From assembly GCF_900112285.1 (NCBI RefSeq), contig NZ_FOKZ01000002.1:124001-188000 (forward strand): a stretch of 64,000 nucleotides of DNA, given 5' to 3'. The notes beneath the pieces were generated by a model. That model searched no databases. It was not told the DNA's origin and was given only the letters and a program-made list of their open reading frames with translations. The position numbers were made by a program, and so were the translations under genes. Source of the stretch: Polaromonas sp. OV174 (GTDB taxonomy: Bacteria > Pseudomonadota > Gammaproteobacteria > Burkholderiales > Burkholderiaceae_C). This document shows, in pieces, positions 48,413 through 57,450 of this stretch. The first letter of the stretch is position 1. The number at the start of each line of letters is the position of its first letter.

Positions 48413-48769
48413 TTATCTGGTTGACCAGATAGAAAAATCCTGTCTGGAGCCGAAAAGCTTGGTGTCTTCCTCGTAGACGGAGACGCGCGCGCCCAGGGCG
48501 TCGGCCTGAATGACTGGGGCGGACAGAATCGCGGCCTCGACCTGCTTTGCCAGATTTACTGCGGCAATCCTGGTGGTCGCCCAGCAAACAATCTGCATGC
48601 GGCCGTTTTCCTTGTCAGGCAGCGTGCCTTCCATGTAGGCGATGACCTCGCCGCCGGCCTGCTGGTACACGATGCGCGGCAGCGCGGAACCTTCCGGGGC
48701 AACATCGGGATAAACGCGGTCGGCAACAAGGGCGCGCAGTACGGCGAACAGCGTGGCTTCGGCGCTCAT
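48413..48769 (-). CDS. DUF3168 tail completion protein
   Basis: The 118-residue protein (ATLFAVLRALVADRVYPDVA, LPRIVYQQAGGEVIAYMEGT, MQIVCWATTRIAAVNLAKQV) matches DUF3168, a family at the head-tail joining or tail terminator position. Begins in an ATGA overlap with the gp10-like gene. Confidence 0.88.
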   Translation of the reverse strand: MSAEATLFAVLRALVADRVYPDVAPEGSALPRIVYQQAGGEVIAYMEGTLPDKENGRMQIVCWATTRIAAVNLAKQVEAAILSAPVIQADALGARVSVYEEDTKLFGSRQDFSIWSTR

Positions 48770-49215
48770 TTGATGGCCTCATTGATGCTGTTGCGCATCA
48801 CATCAAGCACGGCATCCTTGGCTCGTTCCGATGCTGCGTCATAAGCTGGCCGCAAGAAAGGATGGGCTGGCGCGCGGCTGGTGCCGTACTCCACCATGGA
48901 GCCATAGGGCGCTTTTTGATGATTCCACGAGATCGAATACACCGCCTTGCCGGGCGCAGATAGGCGCTTGTTGTAATACTGGTAGATCGAATCCCGAAGA
49001 TTTCCGGACTTGAAGAAATAACGGACGCCGGTTTTTTTTGAATTCTTTCCGTAGAAGAAATGGGCTTCATCAGAAACTGGCGCTCGCCATTTGGATTCGA
49101 TGTAGAAAATCTCAGCTCCGGCCTGGGCTGCCGGCCTAAGCGCCTCTTTCGATGCCGCAGTGATGCCGTCCAATTTCTTGGCGATCTTGTCAAAGTCGAA
49201 GTCAACGCTGATCAT
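48766..49215 (-). CDS. HK97 gp10-like tail component
   Basis: The 149-residue protein shows the gp10 family features. They are an N-terminal helix (DFDKIAKKLDGITAASKEAL) and the conserved MVEYGTSRAPAHPFLRPAYD block. A lysine/arginine-rich middle (FKSGNLRDSIYQYYNKRL) lies between them. It overlaps the head-closure gene stop by ATGA. Confidence 0.9.
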   Translation of the reverse strand: MISVDFDFDKIAKKLDGITAASKEALRPAAQAGAEIFYIESKWRAPVSDEAHFFYGKNSKKTGVRYFFKSGNLRDSIYQYYNKRLSAPGKAVYSISWNHQKAPYGSMVEYGTSRAPAHPFLRPAYDAASERAKDAVLDVMRNSINEAIK

Positions 49216-49529
49216 GTAAGAACCTCACAAACCAGGTCCACGAACTCCCTGCCCTGCTCATCCGGCAGCACGGCCTTGATCTCAAACACCGTCTCGCCCA
49301 GGAGCGCGCGCATGCCGGCGACAACGTCTGTGCGGCGCCGGATGCGGATCGAGGCCTTGGCAATGCTGACCGGTGCATCGCTCTTGATCGTCTGGATGCC
49401 GCTCAGGTAGCGGACATTCGCCCAAACCTTGGCGACATCGGCCCAGTCGGTCACGGGCTGGCCGATCTCGTCCTGGCCTTCGGTTAGGCGCTGCAGGGTG
49501 ATCAGTTTGTTGAGCTTGCCGATTTCCAT
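49212..49529 (-). CDS. Head closure protein (SPP1 gp16-like family)
   Basis: The 105-residue beta-barrel protein begins MEIGKLNKLITLQRLTEGQD, the typical start of the family, and has DWADVAKVWANVRYLSGIQT and RALLGETVFEIKAVLPDEQG. It caps the filled head. The ATG at 49529 is in a TGATG overlap with the connector gene. Confidence 0.88.
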   Translation of the reverse strand: MEIGKLNKLITLQRLTEGQDEIGQPVTDWADVAKVWANVRYLSGIQTIKSDAPVSIAKASIRIRRRTDVVAGMRALLGETVFEIKAVLPDEQGREFVDLVCEVLT

Positions 49530-50104
49530 CACCGGCCCCAGAGCTTGATCGTGTTCAGCAGGTCGTGCGCACCCATCGGCAACTCTTCAGCCTTGAGGCT
49601 GCTCACGGCCTGGCGGTTTTCGTACCAGTGGGCGACCATCAGCAGGATCGCGGCGCGCGCGGCGCTCGGGGTGACGGTGTAGCCGGTCACATAGCGCACG
49701 CGCACCGCTTCGGGAACATCCTGTGTGCTGGGCCAGGACGCGCCATGAGCCAGCGAGACGCGGCGCGCATCGCCATAGGTGCTCAGGGCGTAGCCGGCGC
49801 TCAGCGTCTGCTCGGCGCCTGCGGCATCGGTGTATTTGATGCTGGTGATGCTGGCCACTGGCGGCATGTCGAGGTCGAGCCCTTCGGCGGGGAAGGCGTC
49901 GAGCGCCATTTCCAGCGTCTGCGGCGCCAGCGCGCGGCTGGTGTAGTGTTCGGCGAACTCGCGCGCGGCGACGATCCATGCGGTGATCGAAGCGTCTTCC
50001 GGCAATGGCGCCAAGTCGGCCATGTCCGCGATCAGGCGCAGGTGCAGGCGTGCCTCTTGCAGCGTGACCGGCTCTATTGCGACGGGGGTTATGACTTTGT
50101 GCAT
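49529..50104 (-). CDS. Head-tail connector (phiE125 gp8-like / gp6-like)
   Basis: The 191-residue helical protein starts with PVTLQEARLHLRLI, as connector proteins do, and continues AWIVAAREFAEHYTSRALAP with an LMVAHWYENRQAV block near the C-terminus. It forms the adaptor ring under the portal. Confidence 0.88.
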   Translation of the reverse strand: MHKVITPVAIEPVTLQEARLHLRLIADMADLAPLPEDASITAWIVAAREFAEHYTSRALAPQTLEMALDAFPAEGLDLDMPPVASITSIKYTDAAGAEQTLSAGYALSTYGDARRVSLAHGASWPSTQDVPEAVRVRYVTGYTVTPSAARAAILLMVAHWYENRQAVSSLKAEELPMGAHDLLNTIKLWGR

Positions 50105-50116
50105 GCGGGATTCCTA

Positions 50117-50144
50117 TGCAAAAAGCCCTCCGGAGAGGGCTTTT
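50117..50144 (-). terminator. Intrinsic terminator between capsid-accessory and connector genes
   Basis: Minus strand AAAAGCCCTC-TCCG-GAGGGCTTTTT. Located 20 bp after the stop of the gene at 50163. Confidence 0.75.
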
Positions 50145-50162
50145 CACGTAAGCGTCTGAGGC

Positions 50163-50552
50163 TCAGACTGCGCCGCGAAGGGCCAGGCTGCCCTTGACAA
50201 TCGTCGCGCCAGCAGCAATCGAAGTGCCGCTGTTCTTGGTGATGACGGCGCGCACATAGCGCTTGTTGCCACGGTAGCCGACTGCATAGGACGTATCGGC
50301 CGCCAGGGTTGCCGGGAAAGTGCCGATCAGGTCGGCGCCAGTTGCAGCAGCGTCGCCGGTCAGGTCGGCGGCATCACCGTGGCGCAGGCTGATCGTGTAA
50401 TCGCCCGCGCCGGCAATCGCGCCGGTATTGATGACCACAGTTGCAGAGCCTGCGCCTTGCAGGTCAACAATGGGAGAGTCCGCCTTGGTGGCGGCATGGA
50501 CGGCTGGCGAAAGCGCCAGCGCAACGGCAATGTTTGATTTGAGGTCGCTCAT
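50163..50552 (-). CDS. Small capsid-adjacent protein (putative decoration or head-fibre protein)
   Basis: The 129-residue, beta-rich protein (VDLQGAGSATVVINTGAIAG, FPATLAADTSYAVGYRGNKR, ITKNSGTSIAAGATIVKGS) lies directly after the major capsid gene. This is the place of decoration proteins. The NKRYVRAVI pattern is found in phage head-associated proteins. The exact role is uncertain. Confidence 0.55.
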   Translation of the reverse strand: MSDLKSNIAVALALSPAVHAATKADSPIVDLQGAGSATVVINTGAIAGAGDYTISLRHGDAADLTGDAAATGADLIGTFPATLAADTSYAVGYRGNKRYVRAVITKNSGTSIAAGATIVKGSLALRGAV

Positions 50553-50606
50553 GAGGAATTTCCTTTCGGGAATGAGTGAGCCCGCGCTGTGGCGGGCTCT
50601 TGTGGC

Positions 50607-52067
50607 TTAGGTCGAGAACTTGAGGAATTTCACAGCCTCGAAGTTGACCGCGCCGCCGCCGGTGCGCTTCGTGCTGTAGAACTTCACGTAAGGCTTGGCG
50701 GTGTACGGGTCGCGCAGCGTGCGGATGCCCATGCGGTCCACGATGGTGTAAGCCTCGCGGATGTCACCGAAAGCCAGCGACAGCGAGCCGGCGCCCATCG
50801 CAGGCACATACTGATCGACGCGGGCCGGGTAGCCCAGCAGACGGTCAGGCTGGCCAGCTTGCAAGCTTGGCTCCCACAGGTAGCGGTCGCTGGTCGCCTC
50901 TTTCATCTTACGGACGGCGGTGCGGGCCTCGCGGCGCATGAGCCAGGTGGCGTTCTGCAGGTACCGATCCTTGAACGCGCCGATCATGTCTTGCAGCGGG
51001 TCGGCCTTGTTGGTGTGGAAGGTGCCGCTGGCGCCGGTCACAACATGCTCGAAAGTGCCCCATGCGCGGGTGTCGTCGCCGGTCGCAGCCGTTGGGTAGG
51101 CGAACAGACCGCGCGGCTTGCCGACGCCGTCGCCGGTCGTGAAGCCAGCGCCTTCGACGCGGGCGAACTTGTCGGCCACCTTGCCAGCCAGCCAACCTTC
51201 AACGTCCGTTGCAGCGTCGTCAAGAATCTTCTGCGAAGCCTTGGGTTGCGCGTACATCTCATGAGCGCCGATCTCGTACTTGCCAACTTGCGGGGTGTTG
51301 GTGTCGTTGCGGTCGCCCAGCTCAGAAACCCAGCCAGCATCGGCCTCGCCGTTGTCCACGATGCCTTCGAGCTTATCGGTGCTGATGGTCTGGACGTTCG
51401 CCAGTTGACGCATGGTCGATTGCTCGTAGACCTTGGAAACCATGCGGCCCACGGTCGACGGGGGCAGCAGGTAGCCACCGTCCGGGTCAGAGCCTGCCGA
51501 CATGGCTTTTTGCTCATCGCTGGACAGCGAGTTCATCGGCGTGCCGGTCATCATCTTGAAGAAGGCGTTTTTGTACTCGGTGTAACCCTTGGCATCGACC
51601 TCGGCGGGGGCAGCTTTGCCCTTTGACTGGAAGTCGGCGCGCAGCATCAGATTGAAGCTCTTGACCTCGGCCGTCAGCTCGGCGGCGGCCTTGACTTCGC
51701 TGTCGGTTTGCGGGCGATTGGCCTTCTTCTGGATGTCTTCGATGGCCGTTTTCAGTTCGTCGAACTTGTCCAGAGCCTCGCCCAACTTGGAAACCTTCGA
51801 TTCGAGGTCGCCCAGCGCCTTGCCTTCGGCCTTGGCCTTGATCAAAGCATCGTTGGCGGTCTTGAACTCTTCGAAGGCCTTACCCTGGTCTTCCAGAACC
51901 TTCTTGACTTCAAGCAGCGTGACTTCGCCGCCCATGGCCATGGGGATCATGCCCAGGCCGGCAAGAGCCTCGGGCGCGATGAGTGGATGGCCGGCGACTG
52001 CGAACAGCGCCAGGACTGCAACGATAGCCAGGAGGCCGAGCGTCAGGTTTTTACGGGTGAATTGCAT
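50607..52067 (-). CDS. Major capsid protein, HK97 fold, with an unusual N-terminal hydrophobic segment
   Basis: The 486-residue protein has a coiled delta domain (residues ~50-125: LLEVKKVLEDQGKAFEEFKT, VSKLGEALDKFDELKTAIED) and an HK97-type shell domain (AGSDPDGGYLLPPSTVGRMV, GDGVGKPRGLFAYPTAAT, YTAKPYVKFYSTKRTGGGAV). The first ~25 residues (LTLGLLAIVAVLALFAVAGH) look like a membrane helix or signal, not usual in capsid proteins. Delta domain and this N-terminus are presumably removed by the adjacent protease. Confidence 0.93.
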   Translation of the reverse strand: MQFTRKNLTLGLLAIVAVLALFAVAGHPLIAPEALAGLGMIPMAMGGEVTLLEVKKVLEDQGKAFEEFKTANDALIKAKAEGKALGDLESKVSKLGEALDKFDELKTAIEDIQKKANRPQTDSEVKAAAELTAEVKSFNLMLRADFQSKGKAAPAEVDAKGYTEYKNAFFKMMTGTPMNSLSSDEQKAMSAGSDPDGGYLLPPSTVGRMVSKVYEQSTMRQLANVQTISTDKLEGIVDNGEADAGWVSELGDRNDTNTPQVGKYEIGAHEMYAQPKASQKILDDAATDVEGWLAGKVADKFARVEGAGFTTGDGVGKPRGLFAYPTAATGDDTRAWGTFEHVVTGASGTFHTNKADPLQDMIGAFKDRYLQNATWLMRREARTAVRKMKEATSDRYLWEPSLQAGQPDRLLGYPARVDQYVPAMGAGSLSLAFGDIREAYTIVDRMGIRTLRDPYTAKPYVKFYSTKRTGGGAVNFEAVKFLKFST

Positions 52068-52085
52068 GGTGATTACCTTTCAGGA

Positions 52086-52113
52086 ATGAAAAAACCGCCT
52101 CAGTGGGCGGTTT
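52086..52113 (-). terminator. Intrinsic terminator between protease and major capsid genes
   Basis: Minus strand AACCGCC-CACTGA-GGCGGTT followed by TTTTC. It sits in the 70-bp gap before the capsid start and may act as an attenuator. Confidence 0.7.
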
Positions 52114-52137
52114 GCTACGGGGGGGGATTGCGCTGGG

Positions 52138-52890
52138 TCAAAAGACGGCGCGGGCTTTCAGGACGGCAGACAAGTCCACCAGTTGGTCGCGATCCCCGGA
52201 ATCACTCCGGCTGATGACGCTTTTCACGCGAGACACCATTGCGAGTGCCTCACTCTTCGACATGCCACATGCATCACGCAAGTGGCGCTCGATTTCGGAC
52301 AGGCTCGCCAGACCTTCAATGGTCTTCAAGCCCTTATCGGATTCATTGGCTGGCGCGCCCGTGAGTGTCGCGAGCGCCTTGCTGTGCGGAAACAATGCCG
52401 CGAGGGATTTGGCGGCCTCCAGCACGTTGCCAGTGATCATTCGCGGCTCCATGGGCGTCAACGTCAACGTGTCGCGCTTGAGTGGCCAGGCGGTGATCTC
52501 GCCGTTCGGCTTTTTCAGCGTCTTGCCGCGCACAGCCTCACTGGAGTTGCCCAACATGCCCGCATCAAGCAATTCCGAGAGGAAATCGACGTATTTCGCG
52601 CGCCGATTGAGCACGCGATGCACAAAAATGCCTTTTTCATCCACTTTCGCGGACTTCCAGTCCACCACGCCAAGGACATTGCTGTCATCAATGCCCAGGC
52701 CATCCGGGTCAAGACCATGCTCAAAATCGACGTATAAGGTGCCAATATCGGTGTAATTGCTCTCGAAAGCCGTGCTTTTTGTGAAGAATTCGCCAACTAA
52801 GTCTCGACCGCCGAACAGCACCATGTAATTGCCGACGATCAACTCATCGGGGCTTTTAGAGACGGCTTTTAAGGTATTTTCAATGATCAT
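52138..52890 (-). CDS. HK97-family prohead protease-like protein
   Basis: The 250-residue protein is in the usual place between portal and capsid. The serine-protease-like core has VGNYMVLFGGRDLVGEFF, a His in TLYVDFEHGLDP and the Ser in AGMLGNSSEAVRG (U35-type order His...Ser). It would mature the capsid by cutting the scaffold-like delta domain. The C-terminal half is helical (LASLSEIERHLRDACGMSKS), perhaps scaffolding. Confidence 0.85.
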   Translation of the reverse strand: MIIENTLKAVSKSPDELIVGNYMVLFGGRDLVGEFFTKSTAFESNYTDIGTLYVDFEHGLDPDGLGIDDSNVLGVVDWKSAKVDEKGIFVHRVLNRRAKYVDFLSELLDAGMLGNSSEAVRGKTLKKPNGEITAWPLKRDTLTLTPMEPRMITGNVLEAAKSLAALFPHSKALATLTGAPANESDKGLKTIEGLASLSEIERHLRDACGMSKSEALAMVSRVKSVISRSDSGDRDQLVDLSAVLKARAVF

Positions 52891-52900
52891 TTCGGGCCTT

Positions 52901-54136
52901 TCATGTCGGTGACGGCTCAGTTTTCGCTGGCTGGGTGCCTTGTGGCGCGTGAAGCAGGGCCGCCTCGCCGCCTTGCGGGTTGAACTCCAGCAGCGCCCGG
53001 ACTTCGTCTTGAGTCAACACCTGGCGCGAGCCGCCGGAACCGAGCATTCGCGCGAAAAACTCCCCCTGATCTTTCAAGGCCCCGCGCAGCAGGCCGGCGG
53101 CAACGAATTTGAAGTAATAGCCTTGCCCTCGCTCCTTTTCGGTCAGCAAATTGATGTCGGCGGACTGCTCGATCCGCGCATACCACGGCCCCAACGAGTC
53201 CACGACGTGCTGAATTGCAAACTGCTCGGCGCTTGCGTAGGTGGCCGCTTTGTCAGTGAAACCGACTTTCGACGGCAGCACACCAAGAAAACGGCAAATT
53301 TCCGCACCCTGATAATTCCGCGTCTCAAGATGCTGGGCATCCAAGCCTGTCATGGCGCTTTGCAGCCACTTCGCGCCGCGGTCAAGAATCATTGGAGCGC
53401 CGGCATTCTCCGCGCCGGCCATCTCCGCCAGAATCCACGCCTTGAGATCCTTGTATTGTTGCGGGCTCAGATTGCCATCAACCGAATAGGTGCCAGATGG
53501 CCGGACACCTTTCGCGTGCAGCTTTGCGTGGGTTTCTTCGGTTGCAATGGACAGGCCTAGCGCCTCGCGTGCCAGCGCCAAAATATCCATGCCAGCAAAC
53601 CCGCTCCAGCTCGGGCCGCGAACATGCCAGATAACCGATGCGTCAAATGTGACAGTCCGCCCGTCCTTGAGCGTGTACTTGTAGCTCGGCGCCTCAAACT
53701 CGTTTGGCTGTTCCGGCGTCACCCTTGCCGGATCCAGCATGATCATTTCGGCAACCTTGCCGCCCACGACAAGGCTTTTCCAGGCATAAGCATTGCCTAG
53801 GCCCGCATGGATCACCATTTGCTCCCGAAACTCGTAGCTGGTCTGCCAGTCGTTCGGCTTCGTCGCAACCAGGTCATAGTGCCGGTGGTCGCGCGCCGGT
53901 TCGATCTTATTCAGCCCGCCTTCTTTGTATTCGCGGAACAGCTTGAATGGCACCTGGGCGCAGCCCTGCGACAGTACGCGCAGGCACGCGAAAAACGTGG
54001 CCACCTTGAATGCATTCTCCAGATTGATGGTCGGACCAGCCTTGGATGTGCGACCACCGTAGATTTCACGGAAAAGCTCAAGCGAGTTCGTCACCGAGAC
54101 TGACTTCTGCTCGATGCCGCGCGCCAGGAACCCCAT
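52901..54136 (-). CDS. Portal protein, HK97 family
   Basis: The 411-residue protein shows the HK97 portal pattern. They are INLENAFKVATFFACLRVLS, VPFKLFREYKEGG, LGNAYAWKSLV, GFAGMDILALAREALGLSIA, and a C-terminal helical clip (AEQFAIQHVVDSLGPWYARI). It forms the DNA entry ring. Its ATG overlaps the stop of the small membrane protein (TAATG). Confidence 0.93.
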   Translation of the reverse strand: MGFLARGIEQKSVSVTNSLELFREIYGGRTSKAGPTINLENAFKVATFFACLRVLSQGCAQVPFKLFREYKEGGLNKIEPARDHRHYDLVATKPNDWQTSYEFREQMVIHAGLGNAYAWKSLVVGGKVAEMIMLDPARVTPEQPNEFEAPSYKYTLKDGRTVTFDASVIWHVRGPSWSGFAGMDILALAREALGLSIATEETHAKLHAKGVRPSGTYSVDGNLSPQQYKDLKAWILAEMAGAENAGAPMILDRGAKWLQSAMTGLDAQHLETRNYQGAEICRFLGVLPSKVGFTDKAATYASAEQFAIQHVVDSLGPWYARIEQSADINLLTEKERGQGYYFKFVAAGLLRGALKDQGEFFARMLGSGGSRQVLTQDEVRALLEFNPQGGEAALLHAPQGTQPAKTEPSPT

Positions 54137-54324
54137 TACTTGCCACCCTTGGCCGTCAGCCAGCCAGCCACCAGGGCGAAAACACCCGCCACAATCCAGC
54201 CAACGGGCTGGTAAACCATTCCAGCACCTACCGATACCGCAGCGGCGCCGGCCACCATGAGCGCATCCGGCAGCCATCCGGCCGCAACAGCGCGCGCGGC
54301 CTGAAGTTTGTCTTTGATGTTCAT
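54136..54324 (-). CDS. Small membrane protein between terminase and portal genes
   Basis: The 62-residue protein has two hydrophobic segments (LPDALMVAGAAAVSVGAGMV, WIVAGVFALVAGWLTA). Tiny membrane genes are recurrent between terL and portal in HK97-like phages. Function unknown. It overlaps terL by ATGA and the portal gene by TAATG. Confidence 0.75.
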   Translation of the reverse strand: MNIKDKLQAARAVAAGWLPDALMVAGAAAVSVGAGMVYQPVGWIVAGVFALVAGWLTAKGGK

Positions 54325-55991
54325 GCGGTTTCCCAAAATGATCGGCCTGTGGCGACCGGATTTAGTGCCATGAGCGACACAGCATCAAAAATCGCCATCA
54401 AAGGATCGATCTTCGCGGTGCCGCTCACAGCTTTTGTTATCGAAATTGCGTTGCCCTGTTGAATCGTCCTGGCGTTGCTTACGCTCCACGCCATCAAATC
54501 CCGCCCGCAGTGGACAAACTCGCCGCCGGCAACCTTGCGTTCTGTGGTCTTGATTGCCCCGTTAAGCCGCCATCCCTGTGAAATGGCGACGATGTGATCC
54601 GTGGTGAAGTCCCGGCCAGCCAACTCATCGACAACATCGGTAATGCCTGCGCCGTCAACCCCTATCCCTTGTTTTTCTGGCAGCTTTCCAGCGTCGCGGA
54701 CCCTGCAAACAATGTCGGCCACTGCCGTGACGTCGTCGCCCGGTCGGTCCACCAAAGTCAAATCGCCTTGCTGGGCAAAGTCCAGCAAGCGCGGCGCAAT
54801 CTCCTGGCGGCGCTCTAAAACGATCTTGTGAGCCCAGGCATGGCCCCAGTGCAGCCAGCGGCGGGTATCGCGTTCGCGTCCGATCACCGCCAGGCCCAGC
54901 AAGTCATCCAAACCACCGCCGTCAATGCCGATCACGGCCACTTCGCAGCGCTCGAGCAGCGAGTCCAGCGTCAGGCCGGGCTCAGCGGCTGCCTCCCAGA
55001 AGTCGGCGCCGGCCCAGCGGTCTGTCCGCAGGTTCATCCCGATCTCGACGTTCAGGTGCTTGGCCAGGAATTGCTGAAAAGCACCGTCTTGTTTCGGTGC
55101 GTTCTTTTTCAGGTTGTCTTCTAGCCATTCCGCGCTGACTGACCGACCGATGTTCGGGTTCGTGATGTAGAAGTTTTTCGGGTCGGTGTAGGCCTTGCTC
55201 TTGACCATTGAGGCCGGGAACTCGTACAACACCCCAAGGGTTTTCTTGTCCTCAATAACGCCATCGCGCACGTTCCGCCAGTAGTCCAGCTTTTCCCTAA
55301 AGACTCCGGCCGGCGGGTCATCGCTTTGAGTTGTCAGGTAGATAACCCATCCCTCATCGCGCGAAACTTGGCCTCCCAGCGCCTCCATAAACATCGCCAC
55401 AGCGTTGGCCCGCTTGCCAAATAGCCAAAGCTCATCGACCAGGACCTTGCCCGACTTCTTGCCGGATACGGTGTCCGTGTCTGCCGCCACCACCTTCAAG
55501 CTGTTCCGGTTCACGCGATGCGTGATGGTCCGAATGTGGTCTTGGATGTGGAACAAGTCGATCAACTCGTCATCCGCCCTAACCATCGCGGCCGCCGGCT
55601 TGAAACTGTTGTCCGCCACTTCCTTGGTCGGCGCCAGGATGAGGTGTTCCTCTTCCTCGCGCCAACACAAGATCAGCGCCGTGAGCATGATCCCGGCCGC
55701 AATGGTCGATTTCGTGTTCTTCTTGCTGATCAGCAGGCCATATTCACGGATTAGCTGCTTTCCGGTCTCTGCGTCGTAGCCGCCGAAAATGGCCGCTACG
55801 AAGTCAAAAACCCACTGTTCCGAGCATTCACCGAAAGTCGGCTTGCCGGGCAGATCCACCACCCGCAGCTGCTTAAAGATGGCAAGTGCCTGTTCTGCCT
55901 GAGCCGGGAAAATGGGCGGCGGGATGATTGGCAAACCATCAATCAGCCGGCGCTCCCAATCGAGGCAGGCCGTACTCCACTCCATCGTCAA
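54321..55991 (-). CDS. terL: Terminase large subunit
   Basis: The 556-residue packaging motor has an N-terminal ATPase domain with a Walker A-like LISKKNTKSTIAAG (residues ~89-102), DSFKPAAAMVR-type follow-up and Walker B KVLVDELWLFG. The C-terminal nuclease domain carries acidic residues (VIGIDGGGLDDLLGLAVIG, GIGVDGAGITDVVDELAG). Terminase_1-type order with an HK97-like module downstream. It overlaps terS by 4 bp. Confidence 0.95.
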   Translation of the reverse strand: MTMEWSTACLDWERRLIDGLPIIPPPIFPAQAEQALAIFKQLRVVDLPGKPTFGECSEQWVFDFVAAIFGGYDAETGKQLIREYGLLISKKNTKSTIAAGIMLTALILCWREEEEHLILAPTKEVADNSFKPAAAMVRADDELIDLFHIQDHIRTITHRVNRNSLKVVAADTDTVSGKKSGKVLVDELWLFGKRANAVAMFMEALGGQVSRDEGWVIYLTTQSDDPPAGVFREKLDYWRNVRDGVIEDKKTLGVLYEFPASMVKSKAYTDPKNFYITNPNIGRSVSAEWLEDNLKKNAPKQDGAFQQFLAKHLNVEIGMNLRTDRWAGADFWEAAAEPGLTLDSLLERCEVAVIGIDGGGLDDLLGLAVIGRERDTRRWLHWGHAWAHKIVLERRQEIAPRLLDFAQQGDLTLVDRPGDDVTAVADIVCRVRDAGKLPEKQGIGVDGAGITDVVDELAGRDFTTDHIVAISQGWRLNGAIKTTERKVAGGEFVHCGRDLMAWSVSNARTIQQGNAISITKAVSGTAKIDPLMAIFDAVSLMALNPVATGRSFWETA

Positions 55992-56449
55992 ACCTTCTTC
56001 CCGCCTGCAGCCACCAGCTTAGGCGGCTCTGCTGCGGAAAATCGGCCAGCGACTTTCTTCGCCGCTTCGTTGCGCTGCTCCTTCTTTCCGCCCTCGCCCA
56101 GCTTCTGGTGCATGAAGGGCATCAAGGCCTTGGCCGCGTCAATCCGCAGCTTTTCAGCCAGCTCGCCGTCATTCATGGCCGCCAACAGGAACATCTTTGG
56201 GTCCTGATGCTGCAAGGCCTTGGACAGGTCAAAGGTCGGCCGGTCTGGCTCGGGCGCGGCTTCGATCTCAACTTTCTGCGCAGGCTTGGCCTTCAACAGG
56301 TATGCGGCGATCTCCTTGTCTTTAACAAGGCGAGACCCAGCCGCCGATGCCGTGGCTGCGCTGTATCCAGCCGCCAAAGCCGCGTCCCTATTGGACTTCC
56401 CAGCCTTTTTGGCCTCGGCAAAAGCCTTTCTCTTGCCTGTTAAAGCCAT
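55988..56449 (-). CDS. terS: Terminase small subunit-like protein
   Basis: The 153-residue protein has a DNA-binding HTH at its N-terminus (FAEAKKAGKSNRDAALAAGY, ATASAAGSRLVKDKEIAAYL), as in Terminase_2-type subunits. Next is a helical oligomerisation region (LRIDAAKALMPFMHQKLGEG). Basic tail. ATG at 56449 chosen over a TTG two codons upstream. Confidence 0.82.
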   Translation of the reverse strand: MALTGKRKAFAEAKKAGKSNRDAALAAGYSAATASAAGSRLVKDKEIAAYLLKAKPAQKVEIEAAPEPDRPTFDLSKALQHQDPKMFLLAAMNDGELAEKLRIDAAKALMPFMHQKLGEGGKKEQRNEAAKKVAGRFSAAEPPKLVAAGGKKV

Positions 56450-56646
56450 TAACAAAACCCTCCAGGGGGAAATAATCTGCGCGTGAGATACCGGGTGGTT
56501 TCGGCCGGATGGATGTTGCAGACTTACAACACCCCCCTACGTGCACCAAATCGGTGCTCATTCGTTGCGAAAATGAGACACATCGCAACATCAAACCCTG
56601 TTGCAGGTGGCATCACCAGCCCACCAGGACAGCGCAGGCGAGGCGA

Positions 56647-56976
56647 TCAGCCTCTAGCCCTGCCCGTCCTTGCTTTGTTCTCTTCTGCCGTCTTGCGCGT
56701 GTGGCAGCCATCAGGCCCACCGCACAGCGTCTTGAGGTTGCCCATGCTCAGCGCGTCGCCGCCCTTCTCAAGCGGGACGGTGTGATCAACCTCGTTGTCC
56801 ATCCGCACCAGGCCGCAGCTCTGGCACCGGTACTGGTCGCGCAGCAGTACGGCGTGCCGGACCTTCATCCATGCACTGCCTCTCACCCGCTCTGTTGCCC
56901 CCGCCTTGGTGTCCAGCACCTTGATGCGGTTGGTGTTGAGCGGGGTTAGCCGCGGCTTGAGAGCTTGGAGCTTCAC
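56647..56976 (-). CDS. HNH endonuclease (packaging-associated)
   Basis: The 109-residue enzyme has the HNH fold: RDQYRCQSCGLVRMDNEVDH (CxxC and the catalytic Asp-His), a central Asn block (ALSMGNLKTLC) and GPDGCHTRKTAEENKAR. Such enzymes stimulate terminase cleavage in HK97-like phages. GTG start in a GTGA overlap with the upstream small gene. Followed by a ~190-bp gap before terS. Confidence 0.93.
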   Translation of the reverse strand: MKLQALKPRLTPLNTNRIKVLDTKAGATERVRGSAWMKVRHAVLLRDQYRCQSCGLVRMDNEVDHTVPLEKGGDALSMGNLKTLCGGPDGCHTRKTAEENKARTGRARG

Positions 56977-57209
56977 GCCTCCACACCAACCGAGAGTGGC
57001 GCATGGGTGCGGCCCTGCACTGCCAGAACAACAGCCTTGCCCGCATTCAGCAGCGCCAGATCTTCAGCGTCTGGCATCCAAAAGGAAAGAACACAAGGCA
57101 CGCCATCCACTTCGGTGTGAGTGACCGGCAAGGCTCGACAGTCCTCAAGCGGGAAATCGGGTGGCGCTCCTAGAACGCCGTTGTTTGTGGCGTGTTGAAT
57201 GGGGCCCAT
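56973..57209 (-). CDS. Hypothetical phage protein (78 aa)
   Basis: Frame GPIQHATNNGVLGAPPDFPL, CRALPVTHTEVDGVPCVLSF, AEDLALLNAGKAVVLAVQGR. The final block resembles small phage proteins that match DUF-type metal-free domains. No function. Overlaps the HNH start. Confidence 0.7.
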   Translation of the reverse strand: MGPIQHATNNGVLGAPPDFPLEDCRALPVTHTEVDGVPCVLSFWMPDAEDLALLNAGKAVVLAVQGRTHAPLSVGVEA

Positions 57210-57210
57210 A

Positions 57211-57450
57211 TCAGTCCTTGCGCCCGTAGCAGTGGAACAACACAGGCCGCGGCTCAAGGCCTTGTATCGGGTGGATGGATTCGAAGCGGGCCGTGTAGGA
57301 TTCAATCTCTCCGTCTTTGACCCTCAGCGGCCAGTGGTTCATACAGACCTCGCCCAGGTCAGTATCGACACTCACAACGCCGTGCAATTTTTCATTGCCG
57401 GTTATGTCGTGGACAGCTGCACCTCTGGCATTGTGTGGCCCGTAGATCAT
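57211..57450 (-). CDS. Hypothetical phage protein (79 aa)
   Basis: Reads MIYGPHNARGAAVHDITGNE, GVVSVDTDLGEVCMNHWPLR, then EIESYTARFESIHPIQG. AAGGAATGCC precedes the ATG at 57450. No domain recognised. It ends 1 bp before the next start. Confidence 0.65.
   Translation of the reverse strand: MIYGPHNARGAAVHDITGNEKLHGVVSVDTDLGEVCMNHWPLRVKDGEIESYTARFESIHPIQGLEPRPVLFHCYGRKD

Noticed and set aside
50578..50606. Terminator after the major capsid gene
   Set aside because: The hairpin AGCCCGC/GCGGGCT is strong but lacks a T tract on either strand, so I treat it as a plain mRNA hairpin.
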